A DNA stretch of 64,000 nucleotides from Sanderia malayensis (GCA_013076295.1 RQOL01000503.1:1-64000), one strand, 5' to 3'; shown: positions 20,426 through 33,737, counted from the first letter of the stretch. Made by a program: numbers and translations. The notes: a model not told the origin generated them from the sequence alone.

Positions 20426-22108
20426 TTTAAAAGAATAATTGCTGAAAAGAATTCGAAAGTAAGTGCTAGTGGTGCAACGAAGAAGTCATCTTTTGGAAGA
20501 CAATGTGCAGCGTTTGGTTGTTATAACTTTCAGTATGACAAGAATGGTGTCCTGACGGGCCTACATTTTTTTCCATTTCCTCAAAGTAACCCAAGGAAAA
20601 GTCATTGGTGTAATTTAATTAAAAGACGCGAAGGCTTTGACGGTTTCAAAGTAATGAGAAATACAGTTTTATGCGAAGAACACTTCAAGGCTGCTGATAT
20701 AAAGCGCAATCCACAGCGTTGGAAGTTAGTGCCAGGCGCAGTTCCTTCGCTGAAGTTGTATGTTGACCCAAAAACAACCACCGCACAGATCACACGAAAA
20801 GCACCTAAAGATCGCAGTGCATCTGTTTTTCCCCAATCTTCTTCAACTGCATCTGACACCTGTCCTTTTCCTGACGACATAAATGAAGATATTTCCTTGC
20901 TCGATTATGCTGATACAGAATCAAAGTTTTCGACATCTTCAACACAAACTGAATTTTCTTTCGTGAAAGCCCCAGTTTATTTGGATGATGCTGATGTCTT
21001 TTCTTGTCCTGTCGAAGATCATTTTTACACGCCTCCTCTACCTTCAAATAGCACAAGAGAATATGTCCATCTTCAGGAAAAAATTGACGAACTCTCTCTT
21101 AAAATATCTGAATTAAATGCTGAGCTATCCATTGCAAAAAAATCACTCTTCTCCATTGACAAACTGAAACAAGATGATGGGTCTGTCAAATTTTATACTG
21201 GTTTCCCAAACTTCTCTTCGCTCGAAGCTGTTTTTAATTACTTGGCACCAAAGCTGGATAATGTTTCTTACTGGGGCGGACTCAAGTCTCATCATGTATC
21301 TAAAGATAAGGCAGAAAGGCCACATGCACATGGAAAGTCTGGTCCCAAACGAAGATTATCTTATTTTGAAGAATTTGTTTTGGTTTTAATGCGTTTAAGA
21401 GTTGCTTTATTTATAAATGATCTGGCAGATAGATTTGGTATCTCAAGTAGCCATGTTTCAAAGATTTTCACTACTTGGATCAACTTCTTGTACCACGAAC
21501 TGCCACCTCTCTTCCCTTTTCCATCTCAAGAAAAAATCCGAAAGATGATGCCTGAAGAATTTAAAATGTATCCTTCCACAAGAATAATTATAGATTGCAC
21601 AGAAATTTTTATAGAAGTTCCTTCATCCATGAAAGCTCAATCTCAGACATGGTCAGAGTACAAACATCGCAACACCTGGAAAGCCCTCGTTGGAATATCT
21701 CCTACTGGTGCAATCACATTTGTATCTAAACTCTGGTCTGGCCGTGTTTCAGATAAAGAAATAACAAGAAAATCTGGTGTCCTCTCTCTTCTTGAACCTG
21801 GCGATAATGTTATGGCAGATCGTGGCTTTGACATTGCAGATATTCTCCCAGTTGGTGTCAGTCTTAACATACCACCTTTCAAAGGGACCCGTGCTCAACT
21901 AACACCAAAAGAAACTGAAGAAACCGTCTGCATAGCTGCAGTCAGAATACATGTTGAAAGAGCCATTGGACGCATAAAAAAATATCACATTCTTGATGGT
22001 GCTCTTCCTTTATCATTAAGTCCTGTATCTAATCAGATTTTTACAGTTTGTTGTATGTTAACTAATTTCTTGCCATTTTTAGTTAAGCCTGCTAATTTCA
22101 CCAAATAA
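20426..22108 (+). CDS. THAP plus DDE_4 transposase
   Basis: Open without interruption from 20426 to TAA at 22106-22108. The first in-frame ATG is 20654, inside the THAP domain, so the true start is missing or in an unseen exon. The THAP zinc finger shows C-x4-C in QCAAFGC (about 20504), W in SHWCNLIKR, and C-x2-H in LCEEHF, ending VPGAVPSL. A Ser/Thr-rich linker and a short coiled coil follow. The C-terminal DDE endonuclease has IIIDCTEI (first Asp), VMADRGFD (second Asp) and RIHVERAIGRIK (Glu), a set typical of DDE_4 transposases of IS5-like eukaryotic DNA transposons. THAP binds the element ends; DDE cuts and joins DNA. No frameshift or nonsense codon is seen, unlike every neighbouring transposase. 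Terminal repeats were not found. Confidence 0.85.
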   Translation, partial: FKRIIAEKNSKVSASGATKKSSFGRQCAAFGCYNFQYDKNGVLTGLHFFPFPQSNPRKSHWCNLIKRREGFDGFKVMRNTVLCEEHFKAADIKRNPQRWKLVPGAVPSLKLYVDPKTTTAQITRKAPKDRSASVFPQSSSTASDTCPFPDDINEDISLLDYADTESKFSTSSTQTEFSFVKAPVYLDDADVFSCPVEDHFYTPPLPSNSTREYVHLQEKIDELSLKISELNAELSIAKKSLFSIDKLKQDDGSVKFYTGFPNFSSLEAVFNYLAPKLDNVSYWGGLKSHHVSKDKAERPHAHGKSGPKRRLSYFEEFVLVLMRLRVALFINDLADRFGISSSHVSKIFTTWINFLYHELPPLFPFPSQEKIRKMMPEEFKMYPSTRIIIDCTEIFIEVPSSMKAQSQTWSEYKHRNTWKALVGISPTGAITFVSKLWSGRVSDKEITRKSGVLSLLEPGDNVMADRGFDIADILPVGVSLNIPPFKGTRAQLTPKETEETVCIAAVRIHVERAIGRIKKYHILDGALPLSLSPVSNQIFTVCCMLTNFLPFLVKPANFTK

Positions 22109-23438
22109 GCTAATTAATATTTTTATGTAAAGTAATAGTGATAGTGTGAAACCATTTATTCCATAATTAAGAACACGAATCGTATTGATTATGCAATTAA
22201 TTCCTATATATATATTATACCAACTGTAGGAAAATTGTAGGAAAATAATGATCTATAGATTATAAAAGTTTATAATTGTAGGAAAATAATGATCTATAGA
22301 TCAAAGTTTATCATGGTGGTTTATTTCAAGTTTTTAATGAAATCAAATGTTTAATCATAAAACGTTTTTGTATAGCTAATAGATGATGATGATGAATTGC
22401 TTGCTGTCAATGATGGAAGTACTGACTCAAACTTTCCTAAGTGGTAAGTTTCTTAAATCTTCTGTTGACTCCCTGCAAGCTTTTTAATGCAATGAACATG
22501 TAAACGGTTCTTCATAAGTTTACTTTTGGGATGACCAACAACAGGAATATACACAATGATCTTTCGCAAGCTCAAGGTTATATTCTTATAAACACTAACA
22601 CGACGTACACGAGGCCTTTCGCAAGCACCACGTGCACTTAGATATATCGCGTGACAACTATACGACTAAAAGACAAGACTAAAAACTGATTGCACAAAAG
22701 GCTAAGGCTCTAAATATACCCTGACGTATACCCTACGGTAAATCCGATACATTGTCATTAGTAGAAGTGTAAAGCAAATAAGGCATACCAAACGATACAA
22801 AGTTTAAGTTACAAAATGTGATTCAGTGACGACTTGAACAATAGAGTATTGAATCGAATGAGTCTAACAATAAGCAAGATAATCTTGAGGCAAGCAAATT
22901 AGGTATAACAATAAACAAACGAATAAATCAATAGATAGTACGAGTTGGCTAATCGAGACTAAAAAAGGATAAAACTGGATAAAATAGTAATACATAGAAA
23001 CGAGGCGAATGTCTAGCTAAAGCGAGGCTAAACCGTGGGAATAAAATGTAGCCGTATTACAAACACATTCTTCTTTTAAGGTACGGGAGTCGGGAAAATA
23101 CCCTTCCTGTAAAATCGTTTCATTTTTAATCCATGAAAATTGGAAATCACCGAGAATTGTTTTTCGAGGTGATTTTGACCGACAGCCAATCCAATTCGAA
23201 TATCCTATTTGAATGACCGGCAGTGTTTAAATTAATGCTGGCTAATACTAATTAGGCAGAGTTAATGGTGAAGAGATAGTTGCGTTGATCTGCACATCAT
23301 TGATTATCGTTATGACAATACGGTAAAGAGTCCTTATACATAGTTTATTAACATTCTTCACACATGGGCACAGAAGAATCTCGATTCCATATTTCGATTT
23401 GTGCGGCACCTTTTATCGAGAAACCAATTTTTTTGCAG
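22109..23438. other. No recognised gene; one exon-like block
   Basis: Contains a tandem duplication of about 40 bp (TTGTAGGAAAATAATGATCT repeated, 22230-22310). A 68-bp exon-like block at 22376-22443 has clear acceptor and donor and encodes an acidic DDDDELLAVNDGSTD stretch. It may be an early exon of the MULE gene starting at 23439, but no continuity can be shown. The rest (22.5-23.4 kb) looks non-coding. Confidence 0.4.
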
Positions 23439-26177
23439 CAATGAAGATCAAATCCTGTCTACGAGCTCTAATAATTCCAGTGAAAGTGAGAGCGGAGATG
23501 CTATACTCAGTATCCTGTTGAACAACCCAGAGGAACTGGAATTGCAACATAGACCATCCGGAATACGCAGAAATCTAGTCTTTACTTTGAACAAACGAGT
23601 TGTATCTATAGCCTCTGCGAAGTCAGATGACAATGGTGCGTGTCTAACCAAAGCAACTGTGAGGAAACAATATTATTACAACAATGATGTCAATGTTCTA
23701 GAATGCAAGACTGTTCATCAAAGTAGCAATGGTAGTTACTACCACAACGTAAGAGAAGCGCGTGGGTATAAAGCACAGTTTGTTCCAAAGAACAATGTTT
23801 ATGAAGTGGTGCGATGTTATCGACAAAACAAAAGTAATCCAGCATTCAACCAGACAATAGCCACTGCAAGGAAGATGAATGAGGAAGAGATAATGCCTTA
23901 CTATCTTGTTACGTACAAGTGGTCTGACGGAATAGATCACTCTGCTAAATTCAAAATGCCACGTCATGGAAATGCTAGAAAGCCAGATACTTGCCCTTAT
24001 TACCGTCAAGATCCCGACGTTTTACAGGAAATTGATTCCATGTTGGATAAAGGACATTTAACGGACAAAATTTATACTACTTTAGCTAACCGAGCGACTT
24101 CCACATTCAGTGAGACAGTAAAGTGCCCCAAAGTAATTGCTAACAGAAGATTCACAAATTCAGCATCAACAAAGACAGAGTTCTCTGAAGCAGAAAGCAT
24201 CTTGAGGTCGTTGGGAATGGAGGGAATTTAATAAAATCAGTTATTTTGAGCCTCAACAGTACTTCACTACAAATTTCACCCCGCAAATGCTGCAAGACAT
24301 GCATCGATTTTGCGTCCTAGGAGATTCTATTCTTACCATAGACACAACATTTGAAATTTGTGAAGGGCTTTGGTTAAGGGATACAACTTATTCAAACCTG
24401 GTGTTAGTAGACAGTCGTGGAAAGAATCCTGAATTTCCTGGTCCATCCCTTTGGCATTTTAAGAAAAGCAGATAAAGTTATCGGAGATTTGCAGGGGAAA
24501 TTCTTATACATGCTCCTGAGTTGGCAGAAATAAAAAAATTGGTCGCGGCTCGGACAGAGCTTTAGCTCAGAGTATAGCCATTTTTTTACATTCCTTCAGA
24601 AGTATACCCAATTTTTTATATCAACTGAATGTACAATGTACAATTTCACAAATTCTAGAACTCGTGCTACATAGTTAAATAACAACAATGCAATCTTGTC
24701 ACAAGGCAACAAACATTCCAGTGTCACATTGTTCTTTAGAGTGGAAGTGTAATTGAGCGAAATAATGAATGAAACTTGCTACTTACGTGCGCCACAACCC
24801 CCCCCCCCCCCCCCCCCAACCTCGGTCGGCTTAGGGTTAATAACATAACAACTTATCCTATTTTGAGAGAGTAATATGCGTGTGTTCTATTTTCTCAGGT
24901 TTCAAAGATATTGTTAGGAGTGCCAGAAATCTGTGGTGTACGCAGCACCTTGAGAACAGGGACGTCGAGAAGTTGCGAGCATTAGGATGCAATCAAAGGG
25001 TGATCTCAAGGATAATGTCAGACATTTATGGCACGCAAAACGAAGTGTTGTTAGAGAATGGCTTAGCCGATGCAGATGACGAAGAAGACTTCGAGGTAAA
25101 AATGGAAAGTTTGAAACCAATTTGGGAAGATAGTGCACCTGGCTTCAGCACTTGGTTTGAAAAAAGAAGAAGCTCAATATTCAAGGAGTGCCTTATACAG
25201 TCAGCAAGACGAGAGCTTGGGATCAACGGCCGCTTCACTAGCAATGGATTAGAATTAAAACACAAGCTGCAAAAGAAACATTTGTCTGACGAAGTTCCAA
25301 AAGAAGTTGCGTCAGTTAGCGAAAGTCTGAAGGAGTGGGCAGAAGAGCACTTTTTTGCTGAATATATTCGAGCAATACGTGGTCTTGGCAAATACAGACT
25401 TGCACCAGATTACCGCCAGTTTTATGTTGATCCTGTTCAATGGAACCGATGGTCAGTCAATCGACAAGAGCAGCACCTCAGTGCATTCTATGAATTCGTG
25501 CCAAGGTCATATAATCAATACCAGAAACCTAAAAGCGCTGGTCTTAATGCTTCTGCAACAGGAGCTCAGAAAAGGCGAGCTAGGCTCCCAGAGCTGGAAC
25601 TGTTTCATGATAGAGTACCAGTCCTCCATGAAAATGATGGTGACGATGTCCCACAAGGTCAAGTGGTGACCCCCTCAAAAACAAGAAAGAAAAAAAGTCT
25701 GACAAATCAGAAGATACGTGGCAAGTATGACATTCTCCTTTCCGCTGTCATATTTTCTACTCAAATATTTTGCCTTGAAATAAATCTGGTATTCAGGCTG
25801 ATTTGTACTTACTTCTTGCACTAACCAATGCTCAAATCCCGAAGTAAAGTGTTCTAAATACTGTTTTGCAGATTAGCAAGAAGCGCCAGGAAGTACCTTC
25901 ATTCATTGATCCAGACAGGCAGCAAAGTGGAGAATATCAGCTTGTGCACAGGGATGACACGAAATCATGCCCCAAAAGCGTGTCAAGATGCCAACAATGC
26001 CACATTGCATTTCAGTCATCGGATGTTGTCCTTATCAAAACAACCGGTGTGCGCGAGAAAACGACCAAGGATGGGAAGCAGAAGAGGTATACGGGCATTA
26101 TGCATTATCTAACAAAATGCCTGATGTTATACGACCAAAAATGTGACTTCGTGAAAGTCTCAGGGCAAAGGGTTTGA
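23439..26177 (+). pseudogene. Second MULE-type transposase, degraded
   Basis: A different family from copies A and B. Parts in order: N-terminal exon from the TTTTTTTGCAG acceptor (23439 on). After a frame change near 24225-24232 comes VLGDSILTIDTTFEI (first catalytic Asp) and TTYSNLVLVDSRGKNP. Then GRGSDRALAQSIAIF, the region of the second Asp, in yet another frame beyond A run 24532-24538. Exon from 24900 has LWCTQHLENRDVEKL and RFTSNGLELKHKLQKK (the MULE Glu region). The last exon, 25869-26177, is a cysteine-rich tail with CPKSVSRCQQCHIAF and HYLTKCL, a known C-terminal zinc-binding module of this animal MULE group. An in-frame TAA near 24474 replaces an expected residue. The copy cannot make a whole protein as drawn. 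Termini were not identified. Confidence 0.8.
24798..24817. repeat. Poly-C run (20 nt)
   Basis: Twenty consecutive C in an intron of the degraded MULE gene. Prone to sequencing length error. Confidence 0.95.
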
Positions 26178-26427
26178 CTCTGGTGTAACTAGATGGACAT
26201 TGTGCGTATATTTGAAAAAACAGTTACTACTGATCAATAACAATACAGCTTTGCAGTTTATAACTTACCGAAGAGTCGTCAGTGACAAAAAGTATCGTAA
26301 ACTAGTTTTTAAACTTTTATCACATTTGCTTTTTGCTTTTATCATTATTAGCGTGTTTGTTCTGTTGATGTCGATGATGAATGACGGCAAAGAGCTCAGC
26401 CAAGCTCTTGTTCTCTTTACTCTCTTG

Positions 26428-26702
26428 GTTCACGCCAACTCTTCAAGGCCAATTGGGCCTAAGGACCAAATCGTTGATTGACAGAGCTAACTATCAGCGA
26501 ATGTTCAAGCTACAGCTAGAAAATTTAAAAAATAAAAGTCGTTAGCATGTAATACCTAAAACACTCAGGCAGGTCTCCAGGTAGTATACTCCAGAACAGT
26601 AGGCGGAACAATTTTAACAGCCAAAGGCTACAACAATTTTCTTGTCCCTTTTTCGATTCGAGTAGTTACAGAGCAGTGCAACCTCGCTTTGAAATTTTAA
26701 TA
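26428..26702 (-). repeat. Inverted partner of the 3845-4122 repeat
   Basis: Reverse complement of 3845-4122 with scattered substitutions and small indels. The blocks are in the expected inverted order, from GTCAATCAACGA-type sequence through CCTCGCTTTGAAAT. Together they form a 22-kb-spaced inverted pair. Confidence 0.8.
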
Positions 26703-27504
26703 CATTTGTTGCATGAATTTTTATGCCCATCATTTCATCCTCTCGTCATCCTTATTTTCTGTATTAACTTTCGATTTCTCAGCTTTCAGTTAGTAGTTGA
26801 ACCCTTACAGGTTTGTGGTTAGCCCCTGCCACGCAAAGACATCAAAGGAAGAGACATCAACCAGGGTCCCAAAACATACGTACTAGGACCCTGACTTATA
26901 ATAGAGAAAGTACGAAAGCAGCCATGGTAGCGGCAACAGTGGCAAACCAGTGGGGAACAATACGTAACAACAGAGAGAGTAGCAAGAAGATTGAAATATA
27001 GAACTGATTTCACGGTGCACCCTGAACTGGTACCTTGATTTAATAATGACTTGCATATGTTTGTATGTTGTGTGGCTTTGATATTTGGTTATGTAGCTTA
27101 ATGAAAAAAGTTCAACCATAGTTCTGCTCTGCTGCCAAAGGAAGAAAGGGAAAAGCAAGGAGCCTGGAACTAGTGGCCGAGAAGATTTTCGCGGCAAATA
27201 CAGTTTCTTCGTCATTCGTCATCGCGTGCATTTAATGCAGGGTAATATTTCTGAAGTAAAGAGAGTTTGGAGAAACTGGACGAATTAAATCTGCTATTTA
27301 CCTAACTAGAAGTCTGCATTTGTTAGCAGTGAAGGACAAAAAACGCAGGTATGAGGCAAACTCAGGTAGTTCATTGTCTGATCAAGTTGTCGAACTTTTA
27401 CACTTGTTTATCTAGCTTTTGTCGAGCTTGCATCATCGAATTTAGGCCTTCGGCCTAGGTTTCAAGATGTCTTCAAAACATGACAAGTCTTTATTTGGGG
27501 CTGA
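26703..27504. other. Left flank of the satellite array
   Basis: No recognised gene. A perfect hairpin TAGGCC-TTC-GGCCTA lies at 27443-27457, about 50 bp left of the array edge. An open frame at 26813-27001 is short and unassigned. Confidence 0.5.
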
Positions 27505-29484
27505 TTCGTAACAGCTGCGTAATATTTCATCACGATACAATGATGCAATTTTGCCATGCAAGTCCTCAAAGCAAAATGCAAAGGTGAAAGAAAGAAATTT
27601 CAAATTCGATTGCATAACTAATTCTCATTTCGAGTGAATGCTAAAAGCCAAGTAGTAAATACATCTAATGGTAATGTAAGTCACGCATACTCCTATCTAC
27701 CATGCTAATAGTAAATTAGTTACGCAGGAAATGAAAAACTACCCTGTCAGCCTGTATTCCATCTCGTTCAACTTTCACTTTGCATTTTCAATTTACCCAA
27801 AATGAGTTGATAACTTGTGTAAATTTAGCAATGAAAACTCGCGATTACTGTCTCTCTTATGTGCGCTTAGGAAATTGCGAAATTGCATCTGAGTTTCGGA
27901 CGGCTGTTTATCTCTTATATAGCTATAGCAACATTATTGATCTTACGTCACAGTGGTGTTGTTGTGGCTGCTCTAGAAACCGCTGCGTGAAAGTGTCTGG
28001 GATTTGTGACGTAACTCTTTCAGAGGAGCTCTCTTGAGTAGTGAAACTTGTAACTGTCTTTTCCTTTTCTTTCATAGTCTATGATTAAGTGTAGGTAGTG
28101 AGGCTTGGCCCCTATGTTCACTTGAAAGAAGCTTTAAATCGAGTTGTTTCACTTGGAGCGATGTGAATGAAAGCTTGCCAGGAGAGTGGGAGGGAGAGGG
28201 ATGGAGAAAGAAAGTTAGAAAAGTGTTTGAACAAAAAGTTGTTAACCTTCCACATTCAAGGACAGCCCAGAATAGAAGACATATTTGCAAGTGTAGAAGC
28301 TATGATATTTGAGTGAACGAAGTAGTGCAGCTTTGTCAAGTGCTCCTGTGTACTGGCTTCTGAATAAATGCTCTGACACTGATCTTAGTTGTAGCTTTTT
28401 GTGATGATGCTACTCGCAGTAATGACGCTCCATGATCTTTTGCAGATGATATGGTAAAATGATGGAATCTGGCGAGAGAGAGTGTCATTCAAAGTGTTGA
28501 GTTGAATTCTACTCAGTTATTTTATAGATGTGCTACGATGGGACTCCCTGCCGGTTGCTGTAGGGTTTCCAGTTGCGCTACGTGACCAGGAGTTACTACT
28601 AGAAAGTTCCATCTTGGTATGAGGCATTTTTGAACTAGCCTTCGTTTACACTTACCAATGCCATTGTCATGTAAGATAGTGTAGCAACTTTTTGCGTGCC
28701 ATTTGTAGAAGCTGCGCATTATTTCATCGAGAAACAATGATGCAATTTTGTCATGCATGTTTGCAAAGCAGAATGCAAATGTGAAAGAAGGAGATTTCAA
28801 ATTCGATTGCATAACTAATTCTCATATCGAGTGAATGCTAAAAGCCAAGTATAAAATACATCTACTGGTAATGTCACACATACTCCTACCCACCATGCTA
28901 ATAGTAAGTTACTTATGCAAGGAATGAAAAACTACCCTGTCACCCTGTATTCTATCTCGTCCAACTTTCACTTTGCCTTTTCATTTTATCCAAAATGAGT
29001 TGATAACTTGTGTAAAGTTAGCAATGAAAACTCGCGATTACTGTCTCTCTTATGTGCGCTTAGGAAATTGCGAAATTGCATCTGAGTTTCGGACGGCTGT
29101 TTATCTCTTATATAGCTATAGCAACATTATTGATCTTACGTCACAGTGGTGTTGTTGTGGCTGCGCTAGAAACCGCTGCGTGAAAGTGTCTGGGATTTGT
29201 GACGTAACTCTTTCAGAGGAGCTCTCTTGAGTAGTGAAACTTGTAACTGTCTTTTCCTTTTCTTTCATAGTCTATGATTAAGTGTAGGTAGTGAGGCTTG
29301 GCCCCTATGTTCACTTAAAAGAAGCTTTAAATCGAATTATTTCACTTGGAGCGATGGGATTGAAAGCTTGCCAGGAGAGTGGGAGGGAGAGAGATGGAGA
29401 AAGAAAGTTAAGAGAGTGGTTGTACATAAAGTTGTTAAGCTTGCACATTGAAGGACAGCCCAGAGTACAAAATGTATTTGCAAG

Positions 29485-29847
29485 TGTGCATAATAAACGT
29501 ACCCCCCCCCCTCGCTTATTAATTTTTGAAAATTTTCCCCAGCCCCCCGGAGCTTATTATGACCCCATCGCTTATTGTTTTTTGGCAATTCAAATTTGTG
29601 AATTTCTTGTTTTGCACTGCTTTGTAATAAAAGTGTTGGGTTTTGTATGAAGTTGTGAGCCCGTGACATGGAAATCTGTTTAAAACATCGAAAAATATGA
29701 CTTGTTAGTACTGTGCATGATAGCCCTCCTGTTTGTTATTCAAGGAGATTCAGACCCCCTGTTTATTTTGACCCCCCCCCCTAAGTAGTTTTTTGCAATT
29801 TTTCCCACCCCCTGCTTATTTTGACCCCCCCCCGTTTATTATGCACA
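29485..29847. mobile_element. MITE in satellite unit, copy 1
   Basis: The 363-bp element has perfect 15-bp ends TGTGCATAATAAACG and their inverse, flanked by CAAG (29481-29484 and 29848-29851). The interior has C runs next to CTTATT or GTTTATT in repeated form. No coding capacity. Uninserted units read GCAAGTGTAGAAGC here, giving the empty site. Confidence 0.88.
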
Positions 29848-30733
29848 CAAGAGTAGAAGCTATGATATTTGAGTGAACGAAGAAATGCAGCTTTGTCAAG
29901 TGCTTCTTTGTACGGGTTTCCGAAAATTTGCTCTGACACTGGTCTTAGTTGTAGCTATTTGTGATGATGCTACTCGCAGTAATGACGTTCCGTGATCTTT
30001 TGCAGATGATATGCTAACATGATGCAATCTGGCGAGAGAGAGTGTCATTGAAACTGGTGAGTTGAATTTTGCTCTGTTATTGTATAGATGTGCTACGATG
30101 GGACTCCCTGCCGGTTGCTGTAGGGTTTCCAATTGCGCTGGTGACCAGGAGTAACTACTAGAAAGTTCCATCGTGGTATGAAGCATTTTTGAAGTAGCCT
30201 TCGTTTACACTTACCAATGCCATTGTCATGTAAGATAGTGTAGCAACTTTTTGCTTGCCATTTGTAAGATCTGCGTATCATTTCATCACGATGCAATGAT
30301 GCAATTTCGCCACGTATGTTTGCAAAGCAGAATGCAAATGTGAAAGAAGGAGATTTCAAATTCGATTGCATAACTAATTCTCATATCGAGTGAATGCTAA
30401 AAGCCAAGTATTAAATACATCTACTGGTAATGTCACGCATACTCCTATCTACCATGCTAATAGTAAGTTACTTATGCAAGAAATGAAACCCTACCCTGTC
30501 ACCGTGTATTCTCTCGCGTCCAACTTTCACTTTGCTTTTTCAATTTATCCAAAATGAGTTGATAATTTGTGTAAATTTAGCGATGAAAACTCGCGATTAC
30601 TGTCTCTCTTATGTGCGCTTAGGAAATTGCGAAATTGCATCTGAGTTTCGGACGGCTGTTTATTTCTTATACAGCTATAGCAACATTATTGATCTTACGT
30701 CACAGTGGTGTTGTTGTGGCTGCGCTAGAAACC

Positions 30734-31864
30734 TAGACTCATTACATTGCGTCCCTGTGTTTAGCTCGACCCTCGCTACCCAACAGGGACTTATCACATT
30801 GCTATTGCGAAAACCGGACAAAAATGATTGGCCTCCATTTCATTTATTCTTAAATTTTTCATGACACGACCCCCTTGCAAGCAAAGTCCAGGACAATGAT
30901 CTGTGGGGATGCCTGTCTGTTTTGCAGGTTTGGTTGGCGGGATTTTTGATATGAACTAAAAACTCACTTGCGTTGCGTCAGTGTCAATCTGAGGGACACC
31001 TGTGGCATTGAATATTGAAAACAAACCAAATACAGAGGAGAACTTGAGGCGATAAAATGGTTTTTATTGGAAAAATATTTTTGTGAAACAATGAAAATAA
31101 AAGTATCGAAATTTAAGCAGCAAACTTATTGCGTAAATTGTAAAGCTGTACACGGCAAGAAGGACTTTTCAGATTTCTCGGGTTGAAGATGCAGAACTCG
31201 TAAATTCAAATGGTTGAAAAAGTAAAGGTCTTCGAAGCATTACTTTTGCAAGTCCTGCTATCAACAAATAAATTGCTATGTCAATGCAAAAGAAAAAGTT
31301 CCACAAATGAACAAAGCCAAACCCTTAATGAGTGTAAAGCAAATTCTATCAAAATTTTGGAGGAATGTTTTGAGCTGCAAAATACCGGCCTATTCGCAAG
31401 TCCCTTTACCAAAACAATTTCACGGAAAACGCCAAACAAAACATTTTTCCTGAACCAGTTGAAATTCATTACTGCCTTCACAACTTTTCTTATATAAAAG
31501 TCGCTGAAAATCTTTCTAAATAACTCCGTCCTTATCCATCACTGCTTCAAAAATTCGTACATTTGCCTTCGTTCTGGAGAAATTAATTCGTAACTTCATG
31601 TGAAAATGTTATAGCTTCATGCCATGCCAAGCTACTCTTGAAAACCAGGGGGTAAGCATTTCTGACACAAACGCCGTTATTGGCCTCGATATCGATGAAA
31701 ATATTTGAATAGACCAATCAAAACGGCGGATTCTGAAATTCTGCTCTGTGAATGGAGGAACAAAAATTTGTTCCCGAGTTCCGATTTTTGATACTCAAAT
31801 GTGATAAGTCCCTGTTGGGTAGCGAGAGTCGAGCTGAACACAGGGACGCCATGTAATGAGTCTA
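30734..31864. mobile_element. Non-autonomous DNA transposon, 9-bp TSD, copy 2
   Basis: The 1,131-bp second copy of the element at 2672-3794 has the same ends (TAGACTCATTACAT...). The flanking 9-bp repeat is CTAGAAACC (30725-30733 and 31865-31873). Other satellite units carry the unfilled sequence GCGCTAGAAACCGCTGCG, which proves the insertion and the duplication. Its interior frame (31210-31497) is a variant of the copy 1 frame. Confidence 0.95.
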
Positions 31865-33376
31865 CTAGAAACCGCTGCGTGAAAGTGTCTGGGATTTGTG
31901 ACGTAACTCTTTCAGAGGAGCTCTCTTGAGTAGTGAAACTTGTAACTGTCTCTTCCTTTTCTTTCATAGTCTATGATTAAGTGTAGGTAGTGAGGCTTGG
32001 CACCGATGTTCACTTGAAAAAAGCTTTAAATCGAATTATTTCACTTGGAGCGATGTGATTGAAAGCTTGCCAGGAGAGGGGGAGGGAGAGAGATGGAGAA
32101 AGAAAGGTAAGAAAGTGTTTGAACAAAAAGTTGTTAACCTTCCACATTCAAGGACAGCCCAGAATAGAAGACATATTTGCAAGTGTAGAAGCTATGATAT
32201 TTGAGTGAACGAAGTAGTGCAGCTTTGTCAAGTGCTCCTGTGTACTGGCTTCTGAATAAATGCTCTGACACTGATCTTAGTTGTAGCTTTTTGTGATGAT
32301 GCTACTCGCAGTAATGACGCTCCATGATCTTTTGCAGATGATATTTTAAAATGATGGAATCTGGCGAGAGAGAGTGTCATTGAAAGTGGTGAGTTGAATT
32401 CTACTCTGTTATTTTATAGATGTGCTACGATGGGACTCCCTGCCGGTTGCTGTAGGGTTTCCAGTTGCGCTACGTGACCAGGAGTTACTACTAGAAAGTT
32501 CCATCTTGGTATGAGGCATTTTTGAACTAGCCTTCGTTTACACTTACCAATGCCATTGTCATGTAAGATAGTGTAGCAACTTTTTGCGTGCCATTTGTAG
32601 AAGCTGCGCATTATTTCATCAGGAAGCAATGATGCAATTTGCCATGCATGTTTGCAAAGCAGAATGCAAATGTGAAAGAAGGAGATTTCAAATTCGATTG
32701 CATAACTAATTCTCATATTGAGTGAATGCTAAAAGCCAAGTATAAAATACATCTACTGGTAATGTCACACATACTCCTACCCACCATGCTAATAGTAAGT
32801 TACTTATGCAAGAAATGAAAAACTACCCTGTCACCCTGTATTCTATCTCGTCCAACTTTCACTTTGCTTTTTCAATTTATCCAAAGTGAGTTGATAAATT
32901 GTGTAAAGTTAGCGATGAAAACTCGCGATTACTACCTCTCTTATGTGCGCTTAGGAAATTGCGAAATTGCATCTGAGTTTCGGACGGCTGTGTATCTCTT
33001 ATATAGCTATAGCAACATTATTGATCTTACGTCACAGTGGTGTTGTTGTGGCTGCGCTAGAAACCGCTGCGTGAAAGTGTCTGGGATTTGTGACGTAACT
33101 CTTTCAGAGGAGCTCTCTTGAGTAGTGAAACTTGTAACTGTCTTTTCCTTTTCTTTCATAGTCTATGATTAAGTGTAGGTAGTGAGGCTTGGCCCCTATG
33201 TTCACTTGAAAGAAGCTTTTGAATCGAATTATTTCACTTGGAGCGATGTGATTGAAAGCTTGCCAGGAGAGTGGGAGGGAGAGAGATGGAGAAAGAAAGT
33301 TAAGAAAGTGGTTGTACATAAAGTTGTTAAGCTTGCACATTGAAGGACAGCCCAGAGTACAAAATGTATTTGCAAG

Positions 33377-33737
33377 TGTGCATAATAAACGTACCCCCCC
33401 CCCCCGCTTATTAATTTTTGAAAATTTTCCCCAGCCCCCCGGAGCTTATTATGACCCCACCGCTTATTGTTTTTTGGCAATTCAAATTTGTGAATTTCTT
33501 GTTTTGCACTGCTTTGTAATAAAAGTGTTGGGTTTTGTATGAAGTTGTGAGCCCGTGACATGGAAATCTGTTTAAAACATCGAAAAATATGACTTGTTAG
33601 TACTGTGCATGATAGCCCTCCTGTTTGTTATTCAAGGAGATTCAGACCCCCTGTTTATTTTGACCCCCCCCCTAAGTAGTTTTTTGCAATTTTTCCCACC
33701 CCCTGCTTATTTTGACCCCCCCCGTTTATTATGCACA
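33377..33737. mobile_element. MITE in satellite unit, copy 2
   Basis: 361 bp, same ends and same position within the satellite unit as the copy at 29485, with CAAG at 33373-33376 and 33738-33741. Differences are mainly in the lengths of C runs. Confidence 0.88.
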
